Shown: positions 1 through 11,014 of the stretch, piece after piece | Numbering within the stretch: the first letter of the stretch is position 1 | Layout: each line of letters begins with the position of its first letter | Assembly (NCBI GenBank): GCA_963924555.1 | Contig: OZ004590.1 | Coordinates: 1,116,001 to 1,180,000, forward strand | DNA length: 64,000 nucleotides | Direction of reading: 5' to 3' | Source: Crambe crambe | Lineage: Eukaryota > Porifera > Demospongiae > Poecilosclerida > Crambeidae | The notes under the pieces: generated by a model | What the model was told of the DNA's origin: nothing | The model's input: the letters and a program-made list of their open reading frames with translations, nothing else | The model's database searches: none | Translations under genes and position numbers: made by a program

Positions 1-17
1 TGCTCTGAAGAAAGAAT

Positions 18-660
18 GTGACCAAGAAGGAAATGTTCGACTGGAAGTACACTTTTAGTGGTTCATTCAGTGACCATGACAGTGTTCCGCATTCCTTACT
101 GGCTCTTGTGAACATGGTCCTGGAGGGTCCAAACATTAACCATCAACACAGAGCCAACACCAAGGCAGCCATTTCTATATCCCAACTTCTTCTCTCCAAT
201 AGTGCCAAACATGCAAGAGCTGCTGAAGTTTCTGCTACTTCTCATGCACTTGAGCAGGAAACACCACTTCCACTCTATCTGGCTATGAAGATTCATGCTG
301 TCACTCACGAGAGTACTCACTACCTTTCACTGGGGCATATGTGTTTCATAGGACAGGCTCTTGAAAGTGATATCTGACATAAGCGATGGTGTCTGTGAGC
401 AATTTTCTATTGATGGAGTCGTGTGTCCACCAAAATTACACACTGGAGTTTTCTCCACAGCCTCGATCATCTTTTGTGATCGTGATATTATGCATTAACA
501 AAACAAATCATCCTCTACCTGGTCTGTTGTTCCTCTTCCATCAAAGTATACTAATGTCCCACCAGCTGCTTTGAAGAGCAAGGAATTCACTGCACCTTCT
601 GTGAATGGTAATTTGGAAACCCAGCTGATTGAATTTCTTGGTCAGATGCCTATCATGCTG
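18..660 (+). pseudogene. Decayed ORF of a multicopy protein of unknown function
   Basis: The first frame is open from 18 (a GTG, not a real start, so the gene begins before the window) to 377. It carries the segment VLEGPNINHQHRANTKAAIS and a PLPLYLAMKIHAVTH motif. After a frameshift near 360 a second frame reads SDISDGVCEQFSIDGVVCPP, and a third near 530 reads KYTNVPPAALKSKEF. I recall this order of motifs from high-copy uncharacterised proteins of sponges and cnidarians, where copy number suggests a mobile-element origin; that is memory, not a search. Two frame changes and internal stops mark it as dead. No function is assigned. Confidence 0.45.
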
Positions 661-1170
661 CACTTCAACAAGTGGAGCAACCTGCTGCAATCATTCTTGA
701 ACCTCTGCGTGGTTGTGATTGGGTAACCACCCAAAAACATCTTTGGAAGATGACATTCTGGCATCCTTGCTAGGTGTCCCAGCCACTCCAGGCGCCTTCT
801 CATTAGCTTGTCTCGATGTCTCTCCCCATTGCTGATGAGATATGCTCCTCTTATTGGTGACAACCAACACTGTGTGAACACACTTATGATGAAAACCCCT
901 TCTGAGTAGTATCCACCACTCAGAGCAGCACTGATAATACACAGACTCTCCTCTCAGAGATCTTTGTTCTGGAACACAGCTTTTCTCAGAGCCACAAAAG
1001 CCTTGGAAGCATTTGCTATCCTCTTGTCCACCTCCACTTGTGTCCTTCCACTGTCCACTATCAGTGATCCTACCCACTAACCTACTCTGTGACCCCACCA
1101 TTATCTTCTCCTCCTCCATCACTCTTTTTCCCATGAACTTCTGTAGGCTCACAGTCAGTTTTGTCACATA
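642..1170 (-). pseudogene. LINE reverse transcriptase, 3' part, frameshifted
   Basis: Read on the minus strand, three frames together give the C-terminal end of a non-LTR retrotransposon polyprotein. A segment with DSG and ASKAF-type residues comes first, then EWWILLRRGFHHKCVHTVL, then RRRLEWLGHLARMPECHLPK. The last motif (LEWLGHLARM with LPK) is typical of LINE C-termini after the reverse transcriptase domain. At least two frameshifts separate the pieces, so no protein can be made. The 5' half of what looks like the same family lies in opposite orientation at 1397-2430. Confidence 0.75.
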
Positions 1171-1396
1171 GAGTTATCAATAAAGCTGGAAGAGAGTTGT
1201 TATACTTTTTGAGCATGAATGGAGCTACAATGTGCAATACTTGGTTCGAAAAGAAGCATATTCACAAGCAAACCTGGCAACATCCAAAGTACAAGCAGTG
1301 GCACTGTATTGATTATGCATTATGAGGAAGGCACAATGTAGGTTATGTATGGATATTGAAGTGTGTAATTCAGATTATAAGATGTCAAGAGTAAAG

Positions 1397-2430
1397 TTAG
1401 TCAGGAAGAAAGACTTTTAGTAGAAGAGGTGGTGTTTGAGAAAGGAAGTTTGATGTGCTGTAGCTGAAAGGGAAGTGTGTGGATGAGAGAGGGAGAGAAA
1501 AAATTTGTGAGCATGGTGTGTGGAAGTTTAAAGGATGAATGGTGTAGTAGTGATACTGTGGAGGAAAAGTGGAAGGTAACGAAGACAGCTTTATGTGAGT
1601 CTGCAGGACATGTTCTAGGGTATGCATGGAGAAAAAAGCCTGATTGGTTTAGTGATAGTGAGACTGAATTGAAACTGCTCTTTGCTGAGAGGAATAGATT
1701 GATACCTTGTGGCTTAGTACCGGGTTGGAGAGAGACAGGAGCACGCAGTGCTGCCAAGAGAGCTGTTCGGATAGCCAAAGTTGCTTGGTTCCAAAGGGAA
1801 GGTCACAGAGGCAGAAAGAGGGAAATTTTAAAGCGGCAGAGGAATAGTCAGAGTAGATAGATCCGCAGCCGTACGAGATGGGATGATAATGTGTGCAACA
1901 CCCCTGATATCCAACAGCAGAGATGGCAAAGATATTTTATGAAGATGTAGAGTGAGTTTGATGTGAGTGAATTTAAAAAGGTTCAACAGAGACCTTTGAG
2001 ATCTGACATGACTGAGCCACCTTCAGAGGGGGAGTTGATGTATCCTATAGGAAAGTCGAGGAATGGGGATCTTAAATACTGAAGGCTGTGTGTTGTGAGG
2101 AAGAGGTCATGAGTATGCTGTTAGAGCTAGTGAGTGACTGATGTGTGGAGAACTGATTGGTGTGATACTAGTGCCGACTCCCAAGAAAGGTGATTTGAGT
2201 AGATGTGATAACTGGAGGATAGCATGGCAGATACAGAACCAACCATTCCATTCATACCATGTTTGAATCTGCTGAAGGCAATAATTATAACAGCTCATAA
2301 TGGATATGGTCAGGACTGCTTCAAGAAAAGGGGAGTAAGGCCAGATTTAGAAATGGGTTTTAGGAGTGATGAGTATGAGGATATGATGTGGATGTAATCA
2401 TCTTATAAGGAGCCTGCTGATGGAATTGGA
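1397..2430 (+). pseudogene. LINE polyprotein, linker and early RT region
   Basis: The frame 1477-1860 matches the linker between endonuclease and reverse transcriptase of craniofacial-development-protein-2-like LINEs: KPDWFSDSE, LLFAERNRL and AKVAWFQREG. Downstream, in broken frames, come VCNTPDIQQQRWQRYF (near 1890), RPLRSDMTEPPSEGELM (near 1995) and VILVPTPKKGDLSRCDNW (near 2160), the last being the conserved start of the RT domain. A GFR-like motif is still visible near 2350. Stops and frameshifts throughout make it a pseudogene. Confidence 0.75.
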
Positions 2431-2988
2431 TCCTTCATGATATAAAATGGTTAGTATTTGCACAACTACTTCCATTTGATATCTTGTATACTATATGTAA
2501 GTAGGAGTTTGCCAAGTATCATACAAAAGAACCAGCCTGCATATTACTTGTGCATTATTTCACTAGCTCTTGAGTCATTACCTATATATAGCTACAAGCT
2601 TTATACAACATATAATACGTTGGCAGGATATTAATGTTATTATATACATAAATTAGCCTAAACTGGAACAAATTGCTAGTAAAAACAATAGTAGAAATTG
2701 TTCACCTTCTCACTGAGAAAATAACAGTTTTAAAATCTCCAGACATAGTGACTCTCATAGACCACAGCCCGTTGCTAATTGGGTTTTTAATAGGAGCTGT
2801 ACTGGGATCTGGTTATTAGTCACAAGATGTACACACATAAAGTACTATTGTGTGTATGATAAAAGTGATGTGGCTACAAAAATGGACATAGCCAGGCAGA
2901 TTAAAACTTAGGTATAATACCACACAATAATGAATTTATGCTATTCACTCTTAACAGCATTGTTTAAACTAATACAGCAAAGACTTAC
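2431..2988. other. Gene-free stretch
   Basis: AT-rich sequence without recognisable coding or repeat structure. It may be an intron or 3' flank of the leucine-rich-repeat exons at 2989-3545. Confidence 0.3.
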
Positions 2989-3545
2989 TGCAAGCTGAGT
3001 TCTTCTAATCTCCTTAATTTTCCAATGCTGGTTGGTAGATATGAAATATGATTATTGGTCAGATTTAGTATTTGTAATCTCCTCAGATCGCCAACTCCAT
3101 CTGGAACATTGTACATAATGTGCACTATCACTCAATTCATATAAATTAATAATCAAACCAGGTAATGAAGTCAGAGAATTATTCTTCACATCCAATTCTA
3201 TTAGCTTGGTCAACAAACACAGAGAACTCTGCATATAAATGAAGTACATACTATCATACGTACATTAGTATTTCAAATAGAAATTCCAGAGCACTAATTT
3301 GCTGTTTATTTGTTTTATTTTTGCCTATTAGTTATATCAGCAACATCCTATCAAAACCTAAAAATAGAGCACTTGCTCCAAAGAAATTCATACTGATAGT
3401 TCTTAAATTTCTTTCATTGCAAAGAATCTCTTACAGGAAGGGTAGCAAGACAATTATACTGGAGAAAGAGTTCTTCCAAATTGATAAGAGATCCTATATC
3501 TTCAGGCAATTTCGTTAACTGATTATTGGATAAGTTCAGGAATGT
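2989..3545 (-). pseudogene. Leucine-rich-repeat protein fragment, two exons
   Basis: Two minus-strand exons carry about five leucine-rich repeats. Exon 3545-3435 (111 bp, acceptor cttacag, donor GTAAGA) encodes TFLNLSNNQLTKLPEDIGS and LEELFLQYNCLATLP. Exon 3228-2989 (acceptor atgcag, donor GTAAGT) continues in phase as SSLCLLTKLIELDVKNNSLT and, after a +1 frame change near 3140, VPDGVGDLRRLQILNLTNNH. The consensus (LxxLxLxxNxLxxLP) fits SHOC2/ribonuclease-inhibitor-type repeats used for protein binding. The frame change is a base error or a sign of decay. Neither the protein's ends nor other exons were found, so the gene identity stays open. Confidence 0.6.
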
Positions 3546-3845
3546 CTGTAAGGAATAGGAAAAACAATACACATGTGATCCATTGTAAGTTTTGACTAAA
3601 GAGACCGTACATCGAAACCATAAACTGTATCCCAGAGAGTCTAGTAACTTGTTGGGACTAAGCTATGCACCATTGTATTTCCCTTGGGTATTATGCAGCT
3701 ACAGTGCAGCATAACAAATACCCATGAACAGGGAGGCCAAAATGAGATATAAAAGGGAGTGAAGTAGGAACAGTTAGCTCGTAGTTGGTGATGGGTAAGG
3801 GTGAAGTTCATCACCCCATTGGACTGATGCTTAGTATTTTCTTTC

Positions 3846-5120
3846 ATAACTCCACAATACTTTCCTCCTACAGTCAGCAACTCCTAACATGAAGACAGAA
3901 CACCTTCAGTGTGCTAGGACTCAAGTACAAAGAGCAGAAGACTAAGCAGTATCATTTTACAGCGACTTCGTTTTCATCTGATTATTATCATCGTTGTCAT
4001 CATCATCATCATCAAACAACTTATTTCAGAAATGGTTCATTCAAATGCTATAATTTTCACACCACACTACTTAAATTTTGCGCTATTTTTAACTAAAAAT
4101 AGCTTGTCATTTTCCAACTTGCTAGCTTTCAACCTACAACGTGGGCCCCACCCTGCACATGAGATTCTTGGACCTTGACTTCATAACTGACTGGGGAATC
4201 TGTCATTCTTTCTTGCTGTTGGTCTCTTGATGCTCAGAATGTAAGTCCTAGGCCTAGGCACTAGTCTGATCATGAATCAAGCCCTGATGCAACGGTATCA
4301 GGTACATAATATCATAAAGGCAAATTATAATTAGGTATTTGATCGCATTAGTATTTCAGCTCATACAATATTATGACGAAACCTCCGATAAACTACATAG
4401 CTACAATATGTGAACTTTAACTTTGATAGCAGGATCACAGCATCTGGTTGCTCAAAAAAGATGAGCAAGTAAAGGGAAAAAAATATTCTAAATAGAAAAG
4501 AAAAGTAAGGGTGGCTGTGTGTGGTTCAAAAAAGTTCAGCAACAAGAGAGCGTGCCATCACTACTAAGAGAGTACGCTCTGATATCTAGGTCTACACTCC
4601 AAAATGCCCCAGGCGTGGTACATGTCCTGAATTAGTAGCACTGCACATGCATAATGCGTATGCTCCAATTATAATCAAGCTAGATTGTTTTCTACTTGTC
4701 ATAGAGACAATAGGCTTACCTAAAATGGCATTTACAGCTTTCTATGTATGGAACCACAACTATGCATGATTCTCATCTCTCACTTGCTCATTGTCATTTA
4801 AATATTGCACATTGCTATAGTAGAGGCTCTAAGCTTATCTAACAAATCTTCTAAAGAGTTAAAGCACTAAAGAATACTTGTTTGCTCGCTCGCTGTCAAA
4901 TGTTGCACATTGCAGTCAATTTTGAGCAGTGTGGTATAAGAATTATAGCATTCGAATGAACCATTTCTGAAATACGTTGTTCGATGATGATGAACGACCA
5001 GATTTTACTACTTTGTCTTCTGCTCTTCATACTTGTGTCCTAGCACATTGAAGGTGTTCTGTCTTCAAGTTAGGAGTCGCTGACAGTAGGAGAGAAATAT
5101 TCTGGAATTATGAAATAGAT
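3846..5120. repeat. Foldback repeat, copy A (same family as 55079-56765)
   Basis: About 200 bp at 3846-4065 recur inverted at 4930-5120; both arms hold GAAGACAGAACACCTTCA and TTTCAGAAATGGTTCATTC. The interior (4087-4440) matches 55240-55620. A terminal signature (CAGAGCGTACTCTCT on the minus strand) sits near 4577, so the copy is rearranged. No coding capacity is seen. Confidence 0.65.
4575..4925. repeat. Dispersed repeat R1, copy 1
   Basis: It contains ATCTAGGTCTACACTCCAAA with AATGCCCCAGG, then CATGTCCTGAATTAGTAG and GCACTAAAGAATACTTG. The same blocks recur at 32480-33090 (inverted), 59200-59600, and in part near 6180 and 23300. No open reading frame; class unknown. Confidence 0.55.
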
Positions 5121-5159
5121 AAATGCAAATCAATGCAAATCATCTAGCTGCCGCTGAGC

Positions 5160-5449
5160 GGTCACACGCACCTGGTCAAGCCAGGATGCCTGTGCACTAA
5201 GCAGGCACCATGGGCCAGTGGTGGCAACCTCCTGGAACCCATAGACCACAACCGATATTGAAGAGAGAGCCAGTTTGCATCCTGGAAATTCCAGCTACCT
5301 AGGTGGACTGGTGGTGTGATGTTAGATGGATATTCACAGCAAGTTAATGCTGGTGAAAAGGATGGATAAACACCAATGTCACTGGTGAGACTTGAACTCA
5401 CAGTCTCCTGCTTACAAGCCCAGAGTGCAAATCATTTACTGCCAGTGAC
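5160..5449 (-). repeat. tRNA-derived SINE
   Basis: On the minus strand 5449-5379 folds like a tRNA: the ends GTCACTGG and CCAGTGAC pair over 8 bp, an A-box-like GGCAGTAAATGATTTGCAC follows, and the B box is GTGAGTTCAAGTCTCAC. A non-tRNA body extends to about 5160. This is the usual head-plus-body design of a pol III SINE. The anticodon arm pairs poorly, so I do not call it a functional tRNA. Confidence 0.6.
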
Positions 5450-6853
5450 TCCATACACACACAGAATGCAGAAACAATTCGTTAATTTGGGGCTCACCCA
5501 GGCTCGCCCTAAATACATATTTAGCAAGTTGTCAATAATTATATAGAGCTACAAAAAATTTTAACTTCTGTTATTTGCAGAACACCTTGATGCACTAGCT
5601 ATTACGTACTAGAGAAATGCAAAGCATTGTGGTGAGTGAAGCTTAGCTGATGATGTGACTATATTTGCAAAGGACGGAACTAGAAGAATGTACACATGAT
5701 ATATATAATAGCACCCTCTCATCCTACCTGCCTAGTGGCTTGCTTCGCTTGCAACTACATTGTTGGCTTAATCACTAGTATGATGAGACTATTTCAACAC
5801 TAGACCCTGTGTGTGACATATAAGTCAAAGTATTATTAGCATCCAGTTGACTACAAAAAAAGTGACTCTGACTGTATTCTCATGCTGACTGGATCTCAAG
5901 TAAAATAAAGTTGTTTTGCAACTTTTCTTTCGTGGGTATTTCTGGGGTGGGAACTACTTTTGAGCCGAGTTAAGATGTCTTTTTTTTTGTTTATATGCTT
6001 CACGATACTGCTCACCCTGATTTGAGGCCATCCCTACATAACCTAAATCTAAACTCCCTATCACTATAGAGAATTAATACACTAGAATCAGGGAGCCCCA
6101 GTGCAGGAGGGCCAGGTATTATCATTGGATCTTGGTCAGACAGAGAATGCAGTTACAATGGACCGATATGCTTACTCGTATATCTAGGTCTACACTTCAA
6201 AATGCCCCAGGTGTACATATATATAGATTAATACTGCGGTTTTATGGAATCTCTCCGGTTTGCAGGAATCTTGCAAATTTCAACCGTAGACCGAAAACCC
6301 CAAATCAAATTAATTAGCGCATGCGCACTATGCATACATACATACGCATAGCAACAATTGGGACAATGGCTCGCTCATCTTTTCATGGGGTTATAATTAC
6401 ACCCCTTACTACTCGAGGACCTAAATAAGCACCATCTGAAGGGGTGAGTTTGTAGGCTTCATAATTATACATAAAATAGCTGAGTCCATTTTACTTATAG
6501 ACTGGTGCTAATGTGTCTGAACTATTCAAGTCTCACTCTATCACTGGTTCTGAAGTTGTAAGTTATATAGCTATGTAGCTATAGCTATAGCTATAGATAT
6601 ATCCAACCTAGTACATTTACTCCCATAGGAGGGCTGGACATTCACTGTAATACCAGCCTCCCCCAGGTGAAACTGTAATACCGGCCTCCCCCAGGCCAAG
6701 TGAAATGCACCTATAGGCCATCTATAATGGCCTCTTCTAAGAATTGTCTTTTCTATAGCTATAGTCACTCTTTGAGATAATAATTATAGAGATCATGACA
6801 CTGACCAAAAAGAGTAATAATATAGTCACACTAATATATCAGTAATCTTTTAT

Positions 6854-8333
6854 TCAGCTGAACAATTCGTCTAAATAAGTCTCACTGACATTGTAACTGA
6901 AGTCCGGCTTTGATGCATAAGTATAATTATTATGGTTTATGTTTATTGTACATCCATGAAGATTTATATTGATTTGCTTTTCCTGCAGTCCAGTGTAAGA
7001 CATAGCATGGTGTTGTGAGTCCACTTGAGATGAAGGAGGTAATGCAACTTCTTTTCCTTTTAGGTTGCTGGACAATAGAGAGGAAACAGCTCTATGTTGA
7101 GTCTCATAAGATCTTTCATATGATCTTAAACCTTCCAATGATCTATGACCAGTACGCTATTTCTCTGGAATGCCCTCTTGAAACATCTGAGTTGCAGCAG
7201 TTGCTCTCAGGCTGTGATCTGTCTTATGTCCTTTAATATTAGCTTCAGCACACATATTTTTGACCGTTGTTTGCAATTTATGTCTCCCAATAGGTACTGG
7301 AATGTACCAAGGTGCATCATCATCTTTGGGCACTTCATTCAGAGGTCTCACATAAAATATATCTTTATCAATTGCTTTTTTCGGAAGCTTACTCACATAT
7401 TTGTATAATATAAACACTGGGCAATGTTCTCCAAGGTCAGAATTAGGATATAAGGGAACAATTTTACTTTTACGTGTAATTGAGTAAAACTTCCATTTCT
7501 ATTCTTTGATACATTCTCATATTTTCTTCTGTTCGTTGTAATTGTGATAATTTCAAGCTTCTATGTTCAGCTTCTCTTCTGAGCTTGACAATACTTCAGC
7601 TTTTTGGGGTTGTCTTCCTATACCTTCAGAGTGTAAACGATTGAATAATGAATCCAATGTCTTGTGTAATGAAGTAAACCGAAAGTCCTTCTTATCGAGA
7701 AAATTTACACAACTCGGATTAATGGTTCTCATGTGGCGTAAAATACCACAAAGCAAGCTATGTATTGTGGATGGTAGGTATGATTCTCCGTTTTCTTTCC
7801 TACGTAACGACTAAGATGTTTACACAATGATTCGGTGTCATTAGCTATGAAAATATCATTGGGAACTGGATCCTCTGGACACCTTAGAATCAAAAATGAG
7901 GAGAAAGATATAATTATAGCTAATTTCATTTTAGTCTTACCTTAAATTTCTTTCCTTTGTCCAGTCACTAAAATTGGATAAAGCCCACTTTGTTATCTTT
8001 TTGGTGTTTTGTGGAACTATCCCCTCTGCTAACTTTGCTAGCTCTTTCTCAGAGGCGAATTCAAAACGAAGTCCATTTCCCATTGCCTTTAGCTCTAGCT
8101 GTGGACTTGGGGCCGGGGAGGAGCTCGTTGCTAGCAGCACGCGCACGCTTGCCAAGGAGGACATCAACTTCGTCAGCAAGTGGTTGCAAATGAGGATGTT
8201 TAGCTGCAGATGTGGGCGGAGACTCGCCAAAAGCTCCGGGACAGCCAGTCCACTCGCACATGCCTAAGCAGTACCTATCGTATGGGCATGCAAAAGTAAT
8301 AGGAGACACAGAGGTAGAAGTGGATTCTGCCAT
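6854..8333 (-). pseudogene. Crypton-type tyrosine recombinase (DUF3504-like), internally deleted
   Basis: The chain starts with MAESTSTSVSPITFACPYDR (ATG at 8333). In other frames it continues FASEKELAKLAEGIVPQNTK and WALSNFSDWTKERN, the N-terminal helical part of KIAA1958/ZMYM-type domesticated Cryptons. Next come EDPVPNDIFIANDTESLCKH and LLCGILRHMRTINPSCVNFL with TLDSLFNRLHSEGIG, then VPLYPNSDLGEHCPVFILYK. Last are HSLRATAATQMFQEG and GLRSYERSYETQHRAVSSLL, which carry the distal Arg, His and Tyr positions of the catalytic domain. Only about 130 bp separate the HSEGIG and NSDLGEH segments, so the core with the first catalytic Arg appears lost. Several frameshifts confirm decay. Confidence 0.75.
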
Positions 8334-8401
8334 GATTGTTGCTACGGCTAGGTGTCTATGGTTACTGCACTAGGATTTTAGCCAATCAGGTGGGATATAT
8401 A

Positions 8402-8517
8402 ATAGTTATAGTACGGTTGCCTTGGAAATTATGGCTGTGAACGGCCTTTGGGCTGCGCCCTTGGACTCGGGCCGTTCACAGCCATAATTTCCTCGGCACC
8501 ATACTATAACTATTACC
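8402..8517. repeat. Near-perfect 45-bp-arm palindrome
   Basis: ATAGTTATAGTACGGTTGCC followed by TTGGAAATTATGGCTGTGAA and CGGCC pairs with its reverse complement ending at 8517 (CATACTATAACTAT), leaving a loop of about 22 bases rich in G and C. It separates the recombinase pseudogene from gene A of copy 1 and may be a small foldback element. Confidence 0.7.
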
Positions 8518-8623
8518 TATAGACCAAGTTTGTTTTTTTTTTCAGTTGCAAATCAACTTACGTGCTACCCCAACCAAAGCCATCCAACTTTGTTTCATCC
8601 AACAATGTAAGTAGAGAAACTAA

Positions 8624-9293
8624 GTGAACTCTCTCCATAATCCTCCTAACAGGATTGCTATGTTCTGTCAGAAAATGATATTCGGTCTAGCAGTGGAGAT
8701 TTTGGGTATTTTGAGGGCAGGCAATCTACTAATAGATGATGAAGACCTCATTCAAATGTATTTGAAGCATAAAAGAGGTGAAATACACCTTTGGTATAAC
8801 AAAGATGAAATTAAAGTAGAGGAATTGGAACCACCAAGCAAGAGGACAAAAGAAGGTAATGGATGCACTAGACGTCAAGAAAAAGAAAAAAAGAATTGAA
8901 GAAGCATTTGAGTTATATAAAAAGCATCAAGATAGCTATACAAGGCCCCAACTAAAATTGTAGGCTAGGATGATCATCAATGACATACACGAGAGCTATG
9001 ATCACCCACCAAAAGTGCCCATGATAACAGGATCAATTCCGAAACCCAAGAAGGAAACTTTATTGCTGATGCTGCTACAGCCTTTATGAAAGCAGTAAGC
9101 CCTATTAATGCACCAGCACATCAAGTTCCTGAGCAAATAGAAGTCACAAAAAGCTGGTAGATGTGCAGATATAAGATTTAAGAACTTGCAGCAATTAAGA
9201 TACTTGCAAGAATTACTTCAAGACAACATTTTAACGGAGTCAGAATTCATGGAACAAAAGAAAATCATCTTGGGAACTCTTCGCAGTCTGTAA
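8624..9293 (+). pseudogene. Transposon accessory protein (gene A), copy 1
   Basis: Frames here align with gene A of copies 2 and 3. GYFEGRQST is followed, after a frameshift near 8715, by LLIDDEDLIQMYLKHKRGEI and HLWY, the end of the ubiquitin/PB1-like domain. A basic segment (PPSKRTKE) follows, and the C-terminus RFKNLQQLRYLQELLQDNIL with TESEFMEQKKIILGTLRSL ends at a TAA at 9291. That last helix pair resembles a SHOCT domain. Several frameshifts; no intact frame. It converges with the transposase, leaving about 150 bp between the stops. Confidence 0.6.
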
Positions 9294-9440
9294 CACATGT
9301 ACATATAACTACAACTGAGCATTCATGCCCCTATCTTGTTGCAAATAAAGTATATAATAACTGTAGTCTTTATATTTTAGTTCATGTTGTATAAATGAAT
9401 AAAGTAATAATTATAATAGCTATAGCTATAGCTTTCATAT

Positions 9441-10425
9441 CTAGTAGTTCATGTTGTAAATTTCACACTCTCTTATCCAACTGAGGCAATCAGAATCAGT
9501 CACTGTAGCAAAGGCACTTCGTACAATAAGCTCTACATCTTCAGTGACTTCCATTTCGACTTCCATCGAGGATATTACTTTGGAGAAGCACCACTCGATA
9601 GGGTTATAGTCTGGGGAATATGGTGGTAGGAAGTGTATGATGGCTCCAATTCCATTGATTAATTTAGTAACTTCTTCAATATGGTAAATAGCACAAATTA
9701 TCCATAATCACAATGCTATTTGGATCAGTACCATTAAAAGGCATTAGACATGGCGGTAAATTATTTTCAACGAAATCCAGAAAAGCATCACCATCTGTAT
9801 TTCCATGAACTACGTGAAAATCAAGTATGCCACTCATGGTAATCATGCTAACTAAAGTAAGACATTCTCACCTAACAAGCATTTAAAAAGATATAGGTCT
9901 TTTGCCTCTCAGAGCATAACCATATTTTCAGAGGCTATTTCTTCGATCAGTGCCAGTTTCGTCAACAAAAACTAGCATGTGGGGCTTATATACTGAAACA
10001 TCTTCAACAAAATCACTCCTAAGCTTCTCATCTCTCTGCTTTGCGACCATCTTCATTTTTTGCCTACTGAAATTCATTTCCTTCAAGATATTTGTTGCAC
10101 TGACATCAATGCCAGTAAATGTAAGAAGCTTAGCTTGTAGTTCTCTCAAATATAAATGTGGCTCATCAGTTACCATATTAAGAAGTAATATTTTCACTGC
10201 ATCTGTTAATTTTTTTGTTGGTGTTCTGTCCACTGGGTAAGGCTGTTTTGACACACTTCCAGTATTACAGAAAAATTTGTTTATTCTACACACAGTACTC
10301 ACATCAACACACAAATTTTCAGCTATTTCTTTCAGTTTCAGTCCTATTACTTCTCGTTGCCATATCATTCTCCAACGCAAATCAACACTATAAGCCTTTC
10401 TCCTACCTGGCTCACATCTTGCCAT
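9441..10425 (-). pseudogene. Tc1/mariner-type (DD34E-like) transposase, copy 1
   Basis: An ATG at 10425 opens MARCEPGRRKAYSVDLRWRM, followed by a helix-turn-helix (LKEIAENLCVDVSTVCRI), a second helical DNA-binding part and the first catalytic motif LVFVDETGTD. After a frameshift at about 9928 the frames give GILDFHVVHGNTDGDAFLDF and PFNGTDPNSIVIMDN (second Asp). YSPDYNPIEWCFSKV then supplies the third acid, and the C-terminus ends CEIYNMNY at 9441. All three catalytic acids remain recognisable, but stops and frameshifts make the copy inactive. It would act in trans on TIRs of its family. Confidence 0.75.
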
Positions 10426-10535
10426 TCTGCTCGATAGTTGCTATCACAACTGCGCATGCTCTGTTAATTATTTACTGCGCATGTGCTTTTGCAAGAAGAG
10501 TGGCTTTTTTTGCAAGATTCCCGCAAACCGGAGTA

Positions 10536-10768
10536 ATTGTCAGGCGTCATCCGTAAACCGACTACTACGCATGCGCACAACTTAAAAATTTGAAATTGCA
10601 CTCAGATTTGGAAAGAACTTTAGAGAAGTGAGTTCTGAAGAGCTAGCTAGTGACTGTTCTAGTATAGTTCTAACCTATTAGCATGCCATTCACCTTCTCC
10701 GGTGAGATTTTCGAGGCTCAAAGTTGAGCATGCACGAGAATGCACACTCAGCATTTTGCAAGATTCCA
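10536..10768 (+). mobile_element. Remnant of the 259-bp MITE family
   Basis: This stretch matches the reverse complement of 15919-16177 over most of its length (CTACTACGCATGCGCAC, TTCTAGTATAGTTCTAACC, GCACACTCAGCATTTTGC). It ends ATTCCA-TA exactly where copy 2 begins, so copy 2 sits at a TA in its right TIR. Confidence 0.65.
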
Positions 10769-11014
10769 TACAGGGTTTTGCATTGTCTTTGCACATGGAA
10801 AAATCGATGCGAATTGCACGCATGCTCAGTAAAATATTGCTTAGCTACCAAATTTCAGCAGGATGTGCAATTCTTCTCAGGCTCCTAACAGTGTAGGACT
10901 ACATGGGGTTACTCTACAGGTGCTTCCTAGGTCCAAATAAGAGTAGTAATAATTCTGTTGTAGTTTTAGTTATAGCTGGTATGTAACTGAATTTCTTAGG
11001 AGCTCTTCACTTAC

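Larger units (their letters stand above)
6253..10533. mobile_element. Two-gene TA-target transposon, copy 1 (oldest, interrupted)
   Basis: The right end at 10533 (reverse complement CTCCGGTTTGCGGGAATC) is followed by TA, and a matching sequence CTCCGGTTTGCAGGAATC lies at 6253. Between them are gene A (8624-9293, plus) and the transposase (9441-10425, minus), in the same convergent order as in copies 2 and 3. The 2.3 kb between the left terminus and gene A is too long for the family (about 0.25 kb in copies 2 and 3) and holds the tyrosine-recombinase pseudogene, probably a later insertion. The left side lacks a clean TA. Confidence 0.5.

Noticed and set aside
5379-5449. A genuine tRNA gene.
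   Set aside because: Acceptor pairing and B box are good, but the anticodon stem is poor and a SINE body follows.
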